From Oegoconia quadripuncta (Eukaryota; Arthropoda; Insecta; Lepidoptera; Autostichidae), in assembly GCA_949316235.1 (NCBI GenBank), contig OX438743.1, positions 35,929,242 through 35,993,241 of the forward strand: 64,000 bases of DNA. Reading direction: 5' to 3'. Positions within the stretch are counted from its first letter, which is position 1. The number at the start of each line of letters is the position of its first letter. The notes beneath the pieces are model-generated. The model was not told the origin of the DNA. It saw only the letters and a program-made list of their open reading frames with translations, and did no database searches. The translations under genes and the position numbers were made by a program. This document shows, piece by piece, positions 1-12,824 of this stretch.

Positions 1-110
1 GTTGGGGTTTCCGGGTCAGTACGCTTCCATCTTCGACCTCATCTTCACTTAACATCAGGTGTGATTGAGGTCAAGTACCAACCCGTTATGCATAAAAAAA
101 AAAAAAAAAA
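1..110 (+). repeat. SINE family B, 3' end cut by the window edge
   Basis: Carries the family B 3' part (TTCGACCTCATCTTCACTTA, then the GTGTGATTGAGGTCAAGTAC motif, then GCATAAAAA) and ends in a poly-A of about 17. The same tail recurs at 31305, 37744 and 61277. Confidence 0.8.
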
Positions 111-559
111 CATAGGTACACTTGTTTTATATCCCTCTAAAAATTTTTTCAAAATTCCAAAAAACAAAATTAGGTATATAAAAATAACGTATTTCAACTG
201 ATGTTCAATATATTTTTAGAGATCCTTAGCTAAATGGCAAAAGACACCCTTATAATTTTGTCGTGCATGTACGTCCATATTACATGGACGGACATACATG
301 CTGCTGTGATCAGCATCATAGAACTTAACACCCTCCCTTGAGGCTTCCGACCCGATATCCAAATGCTTTTAATAGATAAAGTACAGGTCGAGAAAACAAT
401 TACAAATTTTGAGACTGATCGAATTAATTTGATGTAACGTTTGGTGAAAAAAAGTGTATAGATCATCATTTCGTCACGTTTTATCATTTGATTTTGATCA
501 AATGCGTATTTAGTAAAAAAGTTGTTTACATTTCATTTGATAGACCTCCACATATATTT
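111..559. other. AT-rich, no feature seen
   Basis: No open frame with recognisable content, no strong inverted repeat and no copy of a repeat found elsewhere in the window. Confidence 0.5.
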
Positions 560-785
560 TTTCAGCCCCGACGAAAAACGACGGGTGTTATGTATATGAC
601 GGCGTTTTGTCTGTGTGTCCGGATGTATCTCAGTAATGTATGATCCGATTGGAGTGCGGTTTTTTTTTAATATTAAAGACCAATCAAGAGTACAAGTTAA
701 CAGTCATGTTTAACGAAAATCGGTTAAGCCGTTTCGAAGATATTCAGCATGTAACACAATTGTTTGGTGTATTCGGATGATATCT
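560..785 (+). repeat. Interspersed repeat family C (CCCCGACGAAAA type)
   Basis: Starts with CCCCGACGAAAAACGACGGG and runs through TGTATCTCAGTAATGT to AAAATCGGTTAAGCCGTTTC. Diverged copies lie at 13895 and 53330. The ordered shared blocks are the evidence; the class is unknown, possibly a LINE 3' region. Confidence 0.6.
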
Positions 786-2180
786 AACTTTTTAAATTAT
801 AATCATTATTTTAATATTTTAATATTTAATTTTAATTAATACTACTCGTTAATTGTATTTATATTTTTATTTATTAATAAATTTCAATAAACGACAATTT
901 TTAAGTTGCTTTATGAAGATATTTGATCGTGATATGTAATTTCTTATGAAAATGAAATGTACCCTACATTGACTGCTGATTTCACACGATCTCTATAAAA
1001 ACTGTAGGTTTATATATATTTTATATAGGTACTTGGTTCCCCTCGGGCAAGCAGCCCATCACCCGCTGCATGCACTCACGTCTTATCAATAATTCGATTC
1101 ACCCTATATTGTCAAAATTTGTTTTACAGGCTTAACGGGCGCGAGGCGCCTTTGCATCGAATATTATTTATTTGAGTAGGATTTTGTCAATCAGGATCAA
1201 ACAGCACACCCTAACACCCAAACCGAGCACTAAAAACCCACACGGCCACCGACAAAAAAAGAATGTGAAATACACTGTCAATTCCAATAAAATAAGTGAA
1301 ATTAAATAAACAACCCCTCTGAAGATAAAAGGTCTAGACGTCGTCTTAGACCGCACTTTTGATGGTGTCGTATTTTAAAAAGTTAGGGGAAAGTTGACAC
1401 TTAGACGAATTTAACCTTCCATTGTATTAATTATTCAGGGCGGTGCCTTCGTGTTTTAAGGTGCGCTTGCAGGAGGGTTAGATAATTTGTTTTTAAAAAA
1501 GTCGAGAAAAGAATTTAGGGAAGTTGCAACGAATCTCGCCCGTACAATACCCGGGATAGGAGGAAAGTTTAATAAAATTGTTTTGGAATGCAGCGTAGAA
1601 CGAGATAAGTTCCTACTCCTAGAAGTGAGTGCCCTATCGATTCAGAAGTTTTTATAGACTTAGCCAACATTGGTAAAGGAAAACAAGCTAAATAGGTAGC
1701 ACTTCGTGTTGGACTGTAAACAGAAATTGTAGGCTAAAATAGATTTGATGTAGGTACCTAATTACAATTCATGATACAAATAAATTTCATTAATTAATAT
1801 TTGAAAAAATTATGTTTATACCACGGTTCGTCGCTTTCCTCCCAAAAAGGAGGAATGTACTATGTTCGTCAGAATGTTTACTTTTTTATGGATATTTTCG
1901 TCATTTGTTAACCGATTTTGATTATTGTTATTTGTTTGATAGTGTTTCTTATTGTTGTACAATAAAGAATATTTTGTTTGTTTTGTTTATTTGTTTGTTT
2001 GTTTATCACCAGGGTGGTCCCATATGAATTTGGTTCAGATCTGAAGATGCACTCCGGAGATAGAGAGTAGATTCTTACTGAAGTCGGTGGTGTTGTCAAT
2101 TTTGGCAGTTAAAATTGCACATTTGAATGATTCGAAGTGGCGCAAATTCAAACACTTGTGGCGCTGTCACAGTCGTTATT
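786..2180. other. AT-rich, no gene seen
   Basis: Contains a short (GTTT)n tract around 1975-2005. A frame of about 70 codons around 1812-2027 looks like chance coding in T-rich sequence. No splice-site-bounded exon found. Confidence 0.45.
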
Positions 2181-2184
2181 CAAT

Positions 2185-2425
2185 TTTGATTCACGAAGTT
2201 AAGCAACGTCTGGTGCGGCCACTCCTTGGATGGATGACCACCAGTGGCATTTTCATAAGAATGTTTCCATTCTTCGGAGGGCCCACAGTCGGTCTCGGTT
2301 ATTTTCATTTGAAGGCAGTTGTCGGTGACAGTACTGGGCTGCGTGGTGGATTATGCCCTGTAGCCTCTCCTAGTGAGAGGTGGCTGTGCTCGAATAGTGG
2401 GGACATAAGGCTCACTACTGTGTAC
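2185..2425 (+). repeat. 5S-rRNA-headed retroposon (SINE3-like), copy 1
   Basis: Positions 2189-2240 read like the internal promoter part of 5S rRNA: CACGAAGTTAAGCAACGTC, then CTTGGATGGATGACC, at the expected spacing. The upstream third of 5S is not recognisable. It is followed by a non-5S body (TTCGGAGGGC, TCCTAGTGAGAGG, AATAGTGGGGAC). The same body follows a second, more decayed 5S-like head at 52635. SINEs with 5S-derived heads are known as SINE3. It overlaps a frame of 116 codons that I read as chance. Confidence 0.65.
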
Positions 2426-2637
2426 ATGAATTACTAGCTGTTGCTCGCGACTTCGTTCGCGTGGACCATTTCACAAAAATTGGTTCAGCAATAAAATTTG
2501 CCTATATGTTATCCAGGTCTTAAATTGCCTACCAACCAAATTTAATTAAAATCCATCCAGCCGTTTAGGCGTGGAGGCGTTACAAACATACATATACACA
2601 CACAAACTTTCGCATTTATTATATTAGTTGGATAGTT
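2426..2637 (-). repeat. Interspersed repeat family T (TATTATAAATGCGAAAG type)
   Basis: In this orientation it opens with ACTAGCTGTTGCTCGCGACT and ends CTTTCGCATTTATTATATTA. The family signature is a ...GCGGACGAAG...GCGGGC... end and an ...ATTATAAATGCGAAAG... end. Other copies: 12825, 24195, 25715, 49128, 51325, 54488, 58846. Such sequences often flank lepidopteran microsatellites; class unresolved. Confidence 0.65.
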
Positions 2638-2683
2638 CGAAGTTGGAATTATTATCCTACACGTTAAAGTGAAACCCTATATA

Positions 2684-3050
2684 CCGGATGAGTTTTTTTA
2701 CCGTAAGGAAAAAATAGGGCATATTGGGTAAGTGAAATAGAAGTTATTGGTATGGGTAGTTTATTTTTTTTTTATGAAAACAATCATCGACCCACGCACC
2801 AGCCGGAGATTGATATGCAACTGGCGGGATTCGTGGGGTTGCTACGAGGTTGCTATATTTTCTCCAAGGTTTTTTTATTTAATCACTTGAATAATATAAT
2901 TATGTGGAATAGGCTACAAACGCGTCAAATGGCGCAATGCTTTATTTTGGTTTATGGTTGTGAAAAAAAAACTACCTATGCCAATACCTTCTATTTCATT
3001 TACCTAATATGACCTATTTATTTTCCGTATAGTAAAAAAAACTCATCCAG
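2684..3050. mobile_element. Fold-back MITE, family FB1, complete copy
   Basis: Long imperfect terminal inverted repeats (roughly 80-90 bp). The left end begins CCGGATGAGTTTTTTTACCG; the right end finishes AAAAAACTCATCCAG. Inner parts of the arms also pair (GGTAAGTGAAATAGAAG against CTTCTATTTCATTTACC). TATA flanks both ends, a plausible target duplication. No transposase frame, so non-autonomous. A second copy is at 51007. Confidence 0.75.
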
Positions 3051-4220
3051 TATACATACACATTTCGGTTTAAAATCCGCATCTATACAAAGATATTTGT
3101 AAAACATTCCTATAGAAAAATGGATTGAATTTATACCTAAAATTGTTAGAAGGAACTTATAAATATAGTGTAGTATAAAGAAAAACTTTGAAAAAATTAT
3201 GTTACCAAAACAGATTATAGTTTTGTCCGTTAGTTAAAACAGATACTTTCATTATTATTTTTTTCAACAATAATAATTTTGCGCAATGACCTTGCTATAA
3301 ATTGTAATTAACATAAGACGGCACTGCACAATATCGAGCACTGTACACAAAAGAATATTCGTACTCCATGCAATCTCATTTGTAGATAGAGGGAGGCCCG
3401 CGTCCCACCCGGCATACTTTAACTTTTCAATTGTAACTTTTGATGGGTTTTCGAACGTAATAATAATCTGTACCGTCGCGTGGGGTGCGTGAATCAACGA
3501 ATGATACAAAAGAATGCCAATTTTTAAGCGGAAAATTGAGTTACACATAGGGTCTATTACTCACCTTTGTCCTTATTCGGTGCATTTTTATCGAGATCAC
3601 TTCAAACAAATGGAAAATAAAAAGTTGTAAATAAATTTATTCATGAGGAAAAATAAACTGAACATTACAGAGGGCTTTCATGATTTCTAGCGACCGGGAA
3701 GCTTCACCGAAAATCGATGCTCGTTACCATTCATTTCGGCACGTAGACAAGCCGGTAACATTCAATTCTTGCGCACACATTTCATGGTAGATAAAACTCA
3801 TGAATCAGAAGTCCATATGTGAAAAGCGAAAGGAGGTACGTTTCCTTAAAAAATCCACTCCTCTCGGGCGAGACGGGAGTCGAATTTCCTGTCTGATATG
3901 AATCTTCCCTACTCGTTTTAAGGTGATGTATTTTCCTATTTCTACCCTCTCCGTTACTAACAGGTCTGTTTCTTCTCGACGTCTCCAAAGGCGGGAGCCT
4001 ATTTCATAGGAAGGCCCCTTCGTTAAATTGATTTTCAATTTGTTTGAAATGTGGTTCTCGGTGCAGCGGGTATAATGAATAATAGGTACTCGTAAGGAAG
4101 CGGAACAGCGGAAAATTATTCAAGTGTACTTGCCCTTAGTGAAATTAAACGTATGTTATTTCAAATGCCGTTCACTGTCCTACAAAAGCTCGTATCGCTA
4201 AATATAATGACATGTAATAA
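3051..4220. other. No gene seen; GC-richer block at 3670-4030
   Basis: Mostly AT-rich. The block 3670-4030 is less biased and matches nothing else in the window, so it could be a single-copy regulatory stretch. Open frames on the minus strand at 3264-3548 and 3782-4038 have no recognisable content. Confidence 0.35.
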
Positions 4221-4224
4221 AAAA

Positions 4225-4475
4225 AAATAATATACCCGACTGTGTAAAACACCATTACTATTTAAATATTTTGCATATTTTTCAGTATTTTGCGGACGCC
4301 ATGTCGCATTTTTACCATAAAATGTATCCTATGACATTCCAGGTATCAAGACAAATCTAACGACACCACGAACTTTGAAATCGACCAAGCCGTTTAGGTT
4401 ACAGAATGCGTCAAAGGAACAGATATATGCACTCGAAAAATATTACCCTCCTTTCTTGTGCAGTCGGGTAAAAAG
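4225..4475 (+). repeat. Interspersed repeat family D (ACCCGACTG ... GTCGGGTAAAA)
   Basis: Shares TTTTGCGGACGCCATGT and TTTTTACCATAAA with 54820-54850, and the terminal CAGTCGGGTAAAA block with 4760-4818, 26640-26792 and, reversed, 63417-63478. Looks like a retroposon 3' region; class unresolved. Confidence 0.55.
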
Positions 4476-4759
4476 ATAGAAACGCCCATGTGATTTAGAA
4501 GCTCTCCCCACGTCTGCTGCTTGTTATGTATCACTTGTAATATACATTTCCACAACTCTCATGATAAGTTCATTCCTATGATACGTACGAGTATATTTTA
4601 GTCGTAGAACAATATATTTTTCATTTTGTCAAACTTTAACTCTTTGGGCCTCTATAGTTAACTTTTTTGTGACGTAACCTACCTATCCCATGACACATAG
4701 ATAAGTTATGACGAATTTAACGTTACCTTATTAAATTCAATTCTACGAGGAAATAAAGA

Positions 4760-4818
4760 ATCCCACATACTTATAGATATGTGCGAAAAACATAACCCTC
4801 TCTTTAGTCGGGTAAAAA
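4760..4818 (+). repeat. Repeat family D, terminal fragment
   Basis: Short copy ending AACCCTCTCTTTAGTCGGGT followed by AAAA, matching the end of the copy at 4225-4475. Confidence 0.5.
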
Positions 4819-7800
4819 GCACTGCAACAAAAAACACTGGACTGTGCACGTGATATTCTTCAGGTGGTCGGTATATATCACAAATCAAAGTGATAAATGA
4901 TATCGTGATTAGTTTATTTTATACGTATATACCACGTAACATGTACATGAAAGATGTGTGTGTGTGTGTATATTACGTATAGTTTGCCACAGAACGGAGT
5001 CCAATGACAGAGTTCGTGTGCAAGTTTCAAGTCATAAAATGTAAATAGATGAATCATAGCTTCAGAACAAGAAAGAACGATATAAGTGAAGTCACAAACT
5101 GTGCCCATTTTTATACTTGTTTATGCACACAAATGCATCAAGACTAACCCGATGGCATAGCGGCATTTATGGCGGTAGCACATAAAAGTTTGGAAGTGGC
5201 TTCACTTTACTTTATATTAGTGGTCAAAGCGTTGTTCCAGTGAACGTGTGTGGGAGGGAAAAGTGGATAACTGACTAACGGGAATGCATTTGAATGCCAG
5301 TTCTAATAAAACGCTTTGGATATATCGTTACTTTACACCAGGTGAGTTTGTGGTCAAATAAGTATGTAAGTCTCCAGTCTATCATAAAAACATAAGCAAA
5401 TGTTTTTTTAACCAAAGGTTTGTATAAAACCTCCTCATAGTTTGAAATTTAAATCTAGCATCCCCCATGCTTGAAATTAAATCTCCTTGCCAAAGAATAT
5501 TCCTAAAACCACAGATCTACCCAGTACGGATTAGAAATAAAAAATTCATTATACTTACCAGAGTGCCACGGATCTCCCCCGAGACAAAATAATAAATTTC
5601 TATTAACTTCTTGAGATGTTCCTTTCATTTTATTGTCAAGTGATAGGGATTAATTCGTCTGACTTATAACTGCCATACATCTGCTGTCCTATGGGGGAGG
5701 GGGTATAAAATAAAGCTTTCCCGCGATTATATTAATACGTGTGGGAGGGAAGGGGGGGGGGGGGGGGATGTACAAAGTGATCCGGGTAGACGTGGTAAGC
5801 CATCTAAGTGGCAGTCGAAGAGATTGTATACCATACTTGTCAAGGGGCGTCAATTTAAATTACAGTTAGTGCTTACAGAAGAAAAATATGACTTGCCTGC
5901 CTGTTATCAAACACCTGTAATATTATATATATAATACTTAAAATAGATGACGTGAAGATGGTAAATTTACTGAAATGAAACCTTACTTAAATTATAAATA
6001 AAAGAGAGACTGCATTCATAGTTCTTTTTATTTTTTAACTGTTTACAAATATCATTGGGCACTTTGACAGCGACAGTTTGTTTCCAAGCTAAATATAGCC
6101 TGTCTTTTATATATTGTCGGATTAAGAGATAAGTATTAAAAAAGCATCAGAAAGGCTTAATTTTGTTTGGTTCACGGTTAGTTGAAGGATCCAAAAAGAA
6201 ACAAGCCACCTTATATTATTTATACTAGGTATAGTCAGTATCACAGTTATTCATAGAAGACCGTTTTACGTGACTAATGGTAATTCATCTATCCTATCTA
6301 AAAAACAAATAATTAATTATTAATTAAACTAAAAAAATTAAGAAAAATGGTGGTCTATAAGTGAAACTCGTCAGGAGCTTTATTTATTAAATATGCAAAC
6401 AATGAATTAAAAAAAAAACGTACATCACAATTTTATTTTTGCTAAACTACCAAAAAAATATACACTTGGCACTCACGTTCATGAATGACACTAAACGAGC
6501 AGAAATAATGTAAACAGTTACTGATTTTTTCCACGCGCAAATTTAGACATACTGATGTAGATAGTGGAAAAAAGTGATTTTCGTCGTGCAGGTGGGTACC
6601 TAGTTTTACCTCTACACCAGATGCCAATGCCAATTAACGTTGGACATTCTGCAGCAATGTCGAGTAGACGTCAAAGTGCCCTGATTAATTTCAAATGATA
6701 TTTGATATGTTCCTCTGACGGGCTGCGAGGGAGGCCTGACAAATGGACGATCACTCTCGAAGCTCCAAGGCGAGGGGCGACGATTAAATGTCTTCGGTAT
6801 TAAATCGTATCGGATTAATCTCCGCTCTTAACTAAACGTTACAGAGGTCTCGATTATCAAGATATGCGCATAAGATAGTACACATAAGAAGTATTTTATC
6901 CTTGTGTCTAACTTATGCTTCCTGCATAGAAGGCTTCAAAATCCCTGTCAAAATGACTTAGATTTTTTCGAATATCTTTTTAGCACATAAATCGAAGTTC
7001 CCGCACGGAAACTATCAAGCAAAATCCATGCAGTGCGTTCACTTATGGTATTTAGACTATATATTTTTGAAATGTAGATGTGTCATGCCGTTTGCGTGGT
7101 ATTTAATTAAAAGTGCTATATTTTAAATTATCCACCAATTAAGTTCATGAAAATATCTGTGCAATCAATTACCAACTACGGAAAACAAATAACTGACGAC
7201 ATGATGATTGAAGTTAAAATAATAACATGGCTTTAAAGGAGAAAGATATATGAATTTCGAATTCTTTTGCAATCAAGAGAGCGACAATTTCATTAAGCAA
7301 GAGGTGAAACTATTTGTTGCTCTACAAATGTCCCATAACTAAATTTGCATAGTGAGTCTACATATCAATAAACATCTCATATCAATAATTAAAAAAATAT
7401 GAACACAATTAGTTGTTCATAACAAAGCCGGTAAAGGTTATAAATATATATTTTTAAATTTAGTTTAATAATCTAATTTCAAGAGATATCCTACGAAATA
7501 AAATTTTTGACTATTGACTATATTAATATGGAAGTACATCAAAATTCGAATGGAATTGAAAAATATATCGTAGTGATGTTAGTTTATAATAGTTTTGCTA
7601 CACGAAGACTGTTCGATCGCAACATTATTTCAGTAGAATAATCGTGCTTGTAAAATAAAATAAAATTAACAATCCTAGGACTACTTTCAACATATACTTT
7701 TAGGTATTCATTCAATCATCCTTAGTATATGTAAACGAAAGGAAAACCATTACACATTCCAAAGTGGGCGGAGACAGAAAGCCGGAAGACCTCGTTTAAG

Positions 7801-8680
7801 GCGTATAATAAATAACAGTAAAACTCAAACAGCAGAAAGAGGATTCGGTGTAAGTATACAATTCACATATTTTTCCTTAACGCGTATGATACGAGATGAG
7901 ACTTTATTTGAAAAATTTAAAATTTTCCTTAGGCACGGCGAATTTTTTCTGTGTGATCTCAGACGAAGACGATTATGTAATAAAGACGGGAGATACGAGT
8001 ATATCGTAATAGGCGGAAGAGGCGACACGATAAATGGAGAAAGGAAAACTGAATATACCATAAAACGCGTAGAAGCACGAGTAATTGTATTAGGTGTAGT
8101 TATAAAGAAGAATGTATATAAAAATATTCCATTAATGGTGTGAACATCAAATAGGTAATACAAATTGTTAGGTGACCTGTAACTATCTATAATCAAAGAA
8201 TCTTTTTTTTCAGTGTTCAGTGTTCAGTTTCAGTTAACAGGATCGCGAGGCGGTCTCTGCTGTTATTAGATTTTAGACTGTTTGTTTTGTTGTGTTGACA
8301 CTATTATTATTAATTATCTATGCTTTACATAACACATATATATATATTTTTATGTTATAAATTATCCAAGTATGATATATACTGTTCTTGCGCTCCACAA
8401 CTTAGAAACACTACGTCTCTTTATATTCACTCGCACCTACTATCACTCATCAATCACTATTTCAAGAGTCTGAAAATTGCTATTTACTTAATACTTACCG
8501 TTTCCTCTGGTTTAGATTCCAAGTTGCTCTGCTCCTTAGGGGATAGATGAAAATCAATGTTTTGCTCAATGAGCAATCTAATACACTGAGCTATGACACA
8601 TTTGTACTGCTGCAGCACACACATGCGTTAGTGTTACAATATTATGTTATTGTTGTTGATGTATTACCTTATCTGTGTAT
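4819..8680. other. Long AT-rich stretch without a gene
   Basis: Contains a short (GT)n near 4957 and a run of 16 G at 5752-5767. Two overlapping opposite-strand frames at 7825-8196 and 7886-8143 match no family I recognise. Nothing else supportable. Confidence 0.45.
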
Positions 8681-8689
8681 CAATATGTA

Positions 8690-8756
8690 TAAGCTAAATT
8701 TATGTGTGTGACTGTGGAAACAAATAAAGGCTTTATCTATCTATCTATCTATCTGA
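8690..8756 (+). repeat. Retroposon 3' end with (TATC)n tail
   Basis: ACAAATAAAGGCTTTATCTA leads directly into about five TATC units. An AATAAA-type signal followed by a tetranucleotide tail is typical of some insect LINE 3' ends. The 5' limit cannot be set. Confidence 0.5.
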
Positions 8757-11104
8757 ATGAATCAGTGAATTGTAATTGCTTCTGTGACTTTAGAAATTTT
8801 GAATAAGAATTTAAGTTAAGAAGTTAAGATTAATAAAAACCCAAAATAATGATAATATAGGCATAGAGAGAAAAATATAGAATAATACGATACAAAACAG
8901 ACCAAAATCAGAAAGTGTAAACTAGAGTAAACCGCTAAATATTAAAGTTCACACTGGTGGTTCTAAGTTAAGTTTTTCAATGTTAATAACTGCTTACGCC
9001 ACGGACGATTGGGAATATTGAACAGCTTAAAAATCAAATTTTCCCACGACGGTACTCACGATTGTTAATTTCCATTTAGAGTAAACAAAATTGTAACGAA
9101 CAAATGTTTACACAAACTATTCTTTGTAGTTGTAGGATGGAGCATTTCGCTATGTACATTTGTTGAGTTACTTTTATCTGTCGAATATAACATCTAAGTC
9201 AATTTATCCTAGTATTTAATTGCTTTCTTAGTTGTTAAGTTGCTGGTTGTATAAGTATTGTTCCTACCGCGCAACTCTCTTGGCTCCGTGTAATTTACCG
9301 TTTCAGTCGTTAAGCGCGCTTGTCTCGGTTCTTCTTTTGTCGCTCCACCAGGAACATCTTTATGAATATCTTATTATGAACCTAAATTGAGAAGAAGCTT
9401 ACCCACTCGTTATTTGCGTTGTAGAATTTTTTTGCTCGAATTTACTCAACGAATCGCAAACAATTTTAATTGGGTTTTTCGTGCCTGTGCAAACTTGTAC
9501 TGTCCACGAGAACAATATAAATTTTGTTAAAATTTAATAAAGGTACTGTTGGTAGTTGGGTATTACTCTCGGTGTTAATTAATTCCTGTGTATTTAAGTC
9601 AGTATTATAACAAGTGTGTAATTAAACGTCAAAAATGAAAATGTTATAGTGCTTTCAATCGAGAATTTTGCGATTTATACTTTGTATCACATGCTCTGTC
9701 ACAATGATCAAGGATCACATGTATTTCTCAAATGTAATTTTCCTCAAAGTGTTTCATCTTATCTATCTTAACAGCAGATTAGGATGCCAAGTTGGCTCGT
9801 CAAGAAGTAAGCGCACCATCACAATATCTTATTCCCCGTAAGCACCGTGTAGTCATGGTGCGTTTTGTAATGACAGTTGGAGGAGGCCATCAAAAGGCGT
9901 CATTACACCAGACGCGAATATTACGTCGTTATTTCAGCAACACGCTCGGTGATATACGGTAAAGTCATACTTTATAGGAGGAGATATATTAGAAATTGTA
10001 TAAAATTCGAACGATTGGGTATATAGATGAAGCGTTTATTTGTTACTCTAGCCACACGCACACATAAACTATGAACAGTGTTTCTATAAAACTAGATATT
10101 TAAGTAAACAATATGTTTACTAACAATTAAAGCTGGTGCTGCAGCAGTAAAAATGGGTCACAGTTCAGTGAAAAAGATTGCTCAAAGAACAAAACACAAA
10201 TTTTCAGCTATTACCCTACATAACCAAACCAAAGAATAGGTATATACGAGTACCTATATGATACTCGTTGGTCTATTTTCGGTTCTAGGATTGTTGCCAC
10301 AGCTGCGTCTTCTATATTTTCGCAAAAATTTAAAGAAATTTGGTATAGTGTATAGAATGCCCTGACCTATATTCTATATTAGATAAAATCTTGACCTTAC
10401 TCTGGTATAGTGATCACCTCAGTTAACAAAGGCTTAGACGCACTACGCCCCGGTGCACAATTTGTAGCTTCATACAACTCTATGAGAATTTTAAATAAGA
10501 TCTAGTACAGTGGTACTACAGTAGTAGGTAACTAAGTAGTGACTTAGAGAGCTTTGCAATATTCCACCACGCCAACTCCACGGTTGGTGCAAATTTTAGT
10601 ACCACAAGCAAGTCCTCTTAGATTGCCTTTGCTGATACTCGCTTGACAACCTGAAGAACCGTGTGACGTTGCTAATGGAAAGAACGCGCGGGTTTTGATA
10701 AATTCCCACCCGTTTCCCCCCGCCGCAGGTTTAAACAGGGCTCCCCTGTATGATGGCTCGTGAAATAGGATACAGTGGAAATGAGCCGTCCAGATAAGGA
10801 CGCTTTGTCGGCTGCCATGGACGGAGATACGATTCTTGTAACAGTAAGCAAGCTTTTGTTTGTAACTTCATGTTGCAGCAAACAAAGAGGATAATTAATG
10901 TTTATCGTTTGTCAGAACTGCTATTGCTTAATAGGTACTAAGTTCTGGCACAGATTAGATTATAGTCATCAATACGGCTCTGACAGCAAAAATGTTAATT
11001 ATAAAGTAGGCAAGACTTTTTGGAAGGAATTCAGAGACTGATTTTGGATTTCCTTACATTTCTTGTAATTTGTGTGTTTTTAATTTTGATATAAATAATA
11101 TAAT
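8757..11104. other. AT-rich, no gene seen
   Basis: No exon-like frame or repeat shared with the rest of the window was found. A minus-strand frame at 10672-10881 has moderate GC but no recognisable motif. Confidence 0.4.
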
Positions 11105-11111
11105 TAATACA

Positions 11112-11745
11112 AAGTCAAAGTCAAAGTCAAAGTCAAAAAATATTTATTTCGTAGGATAAAGATTATCACTTGAAAACGTCACATTTTTTATCTTAATATT
11201 AAAATTATTGACATTTTTGCTCATTCGCAAAGCAGATTCCCCAGAGAAGAACGAGCAAGAAACTCAAGGGTTGCTCTTTTAAATAAGTTTGGGTTACAAT
11301 TATATTATATTGTATAATTAGGCTGAATATCGCCGAGCGGTCTATGTCCATGCTTGCTTATCATCCAGATAGTCAGAAATTTTATAATAGCCTTTGGTAA
11401 ATAATGTCTGTTTTATGATGGTTTTGAATTTATTTAAAGGTAAATTTTGAATGTCCACTGGAACCTTGACTTACTTAGTGACTTCACAATGACTTAGTGA
11501 CTTTGTGTAAACGGTTGGCATGAACAGCAAGTTTATTTTTATATCTGGTATTAACATTATGTATATCACTATTTTTCTTAAACGATTCTATATTTTTTCT
11601 TACATACATTAAGTTTTCGTAAATATATTGCGATGCTAATGTTAATATATTAATTTCTTTAAATTTATTCCTAAGAGACACTCTGGGGCCCAGTTTGTAA
11701 ATCGCGCGAAAGCTTTGTGCAGCAAATATGATATACCTAAATGAA
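11112..11745 (-). pseudogene. LINE 3' fragment: C-terminal end of a jockey/CR1-like reverse transcriptase plus 3' UTR
   Basis: On the minus strand the frame reads IFAAQSFRAIYKLGPRVSLR, then NKFKEINILTLASQYIYENL, the C-terminal region of a non-LTR retrotransposon polyprotein as commonly seen in Lepidoptera. A frame break follows KVTKSL. Coding sense resumes at DIQNLPLNKFKTIIKQTLF and ends ISDYLDDKQAWT with a stop at 11342-11344. About 200 bp of 3' UTR follow, closing in (GACTTT)n at 11112-11137, where priming would have occurred. It is 5'-truncated and frame-shifted, so dead. The class is by recall of the protein pattern. Confidence 0.8.
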
Positions 11746-12815
11746 GGTCAATGAAAATTTAAATAATTTACTTGTTGCAGTTATTATTAAACTTGACACT
11801 GGCAGAATGCCAACGGAATTAGTTGTTGCCATAAGTAGGAATAAAAAAGAAGAAAGTAGACAGTTAAAGTACTTTTAAGATAGAAATTACAAATGTAAGA
11901 ACGTAAACGTAATTTACAATGTGTTACGTATATATTACTGAATTGTTTTGTAGCATGTACTATCTCACATACTGACCTCCAACTCGTATAACTTCAAATA
12001 TAAATTATTGACCTCGCTAAGTTGGTGAGATACGCACACTTTCAACTTCTGACTTTGCAGGCTTCAATCAAGGCTTATTTCCCGGACAACAAAATTCAGT
12101 TCGCTAGTAATACACCGGACGTCTGAAAATAATGATTGATTATAAATTTTAGTTGAAAGTATTTATTAAGTACAATAATATTGATAAAAAAAAAATGTTC
12201 TCATGATACATTATAAGCCACAGAGCGGAATTTTTGACGTTTTCAAAAACTGTCGCGAAGTATTAATTTAGCAACGTTGTTTTAATATACAACGATACTG
12301 ACTGACAGATAAAATACAATAACCCCATTTATTTCCGTTAGATTTAAAGGTACCTCACACGATGGCGTGCTTAAAAAGATACTTCCCCTAATTCTTATTT
12401 CTTTTTATAATTTTATTGCACAACTATTCATATAAGACAGCTTTCAGTTAAATTTCATTATCTATGACGACGAAATACTAAGGACTCCGTTTTCGCAATT
12501 CGGCTGCAGAACCTGAACTTTAAAAATGGCAAACAAATGGTGCTAGACAAACAGAAAATAGGTAGTACCTATATAAGATCTCCTCCTTTTTCATACGATT
12601 TCAGCATTACTACCAAACACGTAGATCCGGAACATATATAATAATATTATAGGTTTATACATGTTTTCTAAATTGTCATAAAACATCGAATCTACAATCT
12701 TCTTGACTGCTGAGGTTTTGAACTGTGATATGTCACAAAATCTGTGGACTTTTTCTCGACTCCAACATTTGACGTTGAAAAGCGTTTTATGAAGTCTGTT
12801 AATATTTTATTTGGA
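11746..12815. other. AT-rich, no gene seen
   Basis: No recognisable frame or repeat. Probably plain intron. Confidence 0.4.
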
Positions 12816-12824
12816 AACTAGCTT

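Noticed and set aside
2188..2240. A functional 5S rRNA gene
   Set aside because: Only the internal promoter part resembles 5S; the 5' third and the 3' end do not, and a repeat body follows.
2087..2437. 116-codon open frame as a protein gene
   Set aside because: It lies across the 5S-headed retroposon and its sequence is explained by that repeat.
7825..8196. Opposing frames of 123 and 85 codons as genes
   Set aside because: They overlap on opposite strands, match no known protein pattern and have no exon signals. Kept only as a note.
11112..11137. (AAAGTC)n as an independent microsatellite or CRISPR-like array
   Set aside because: It is the terminal repeat of the adjoining LINE copy; there are no spacers.
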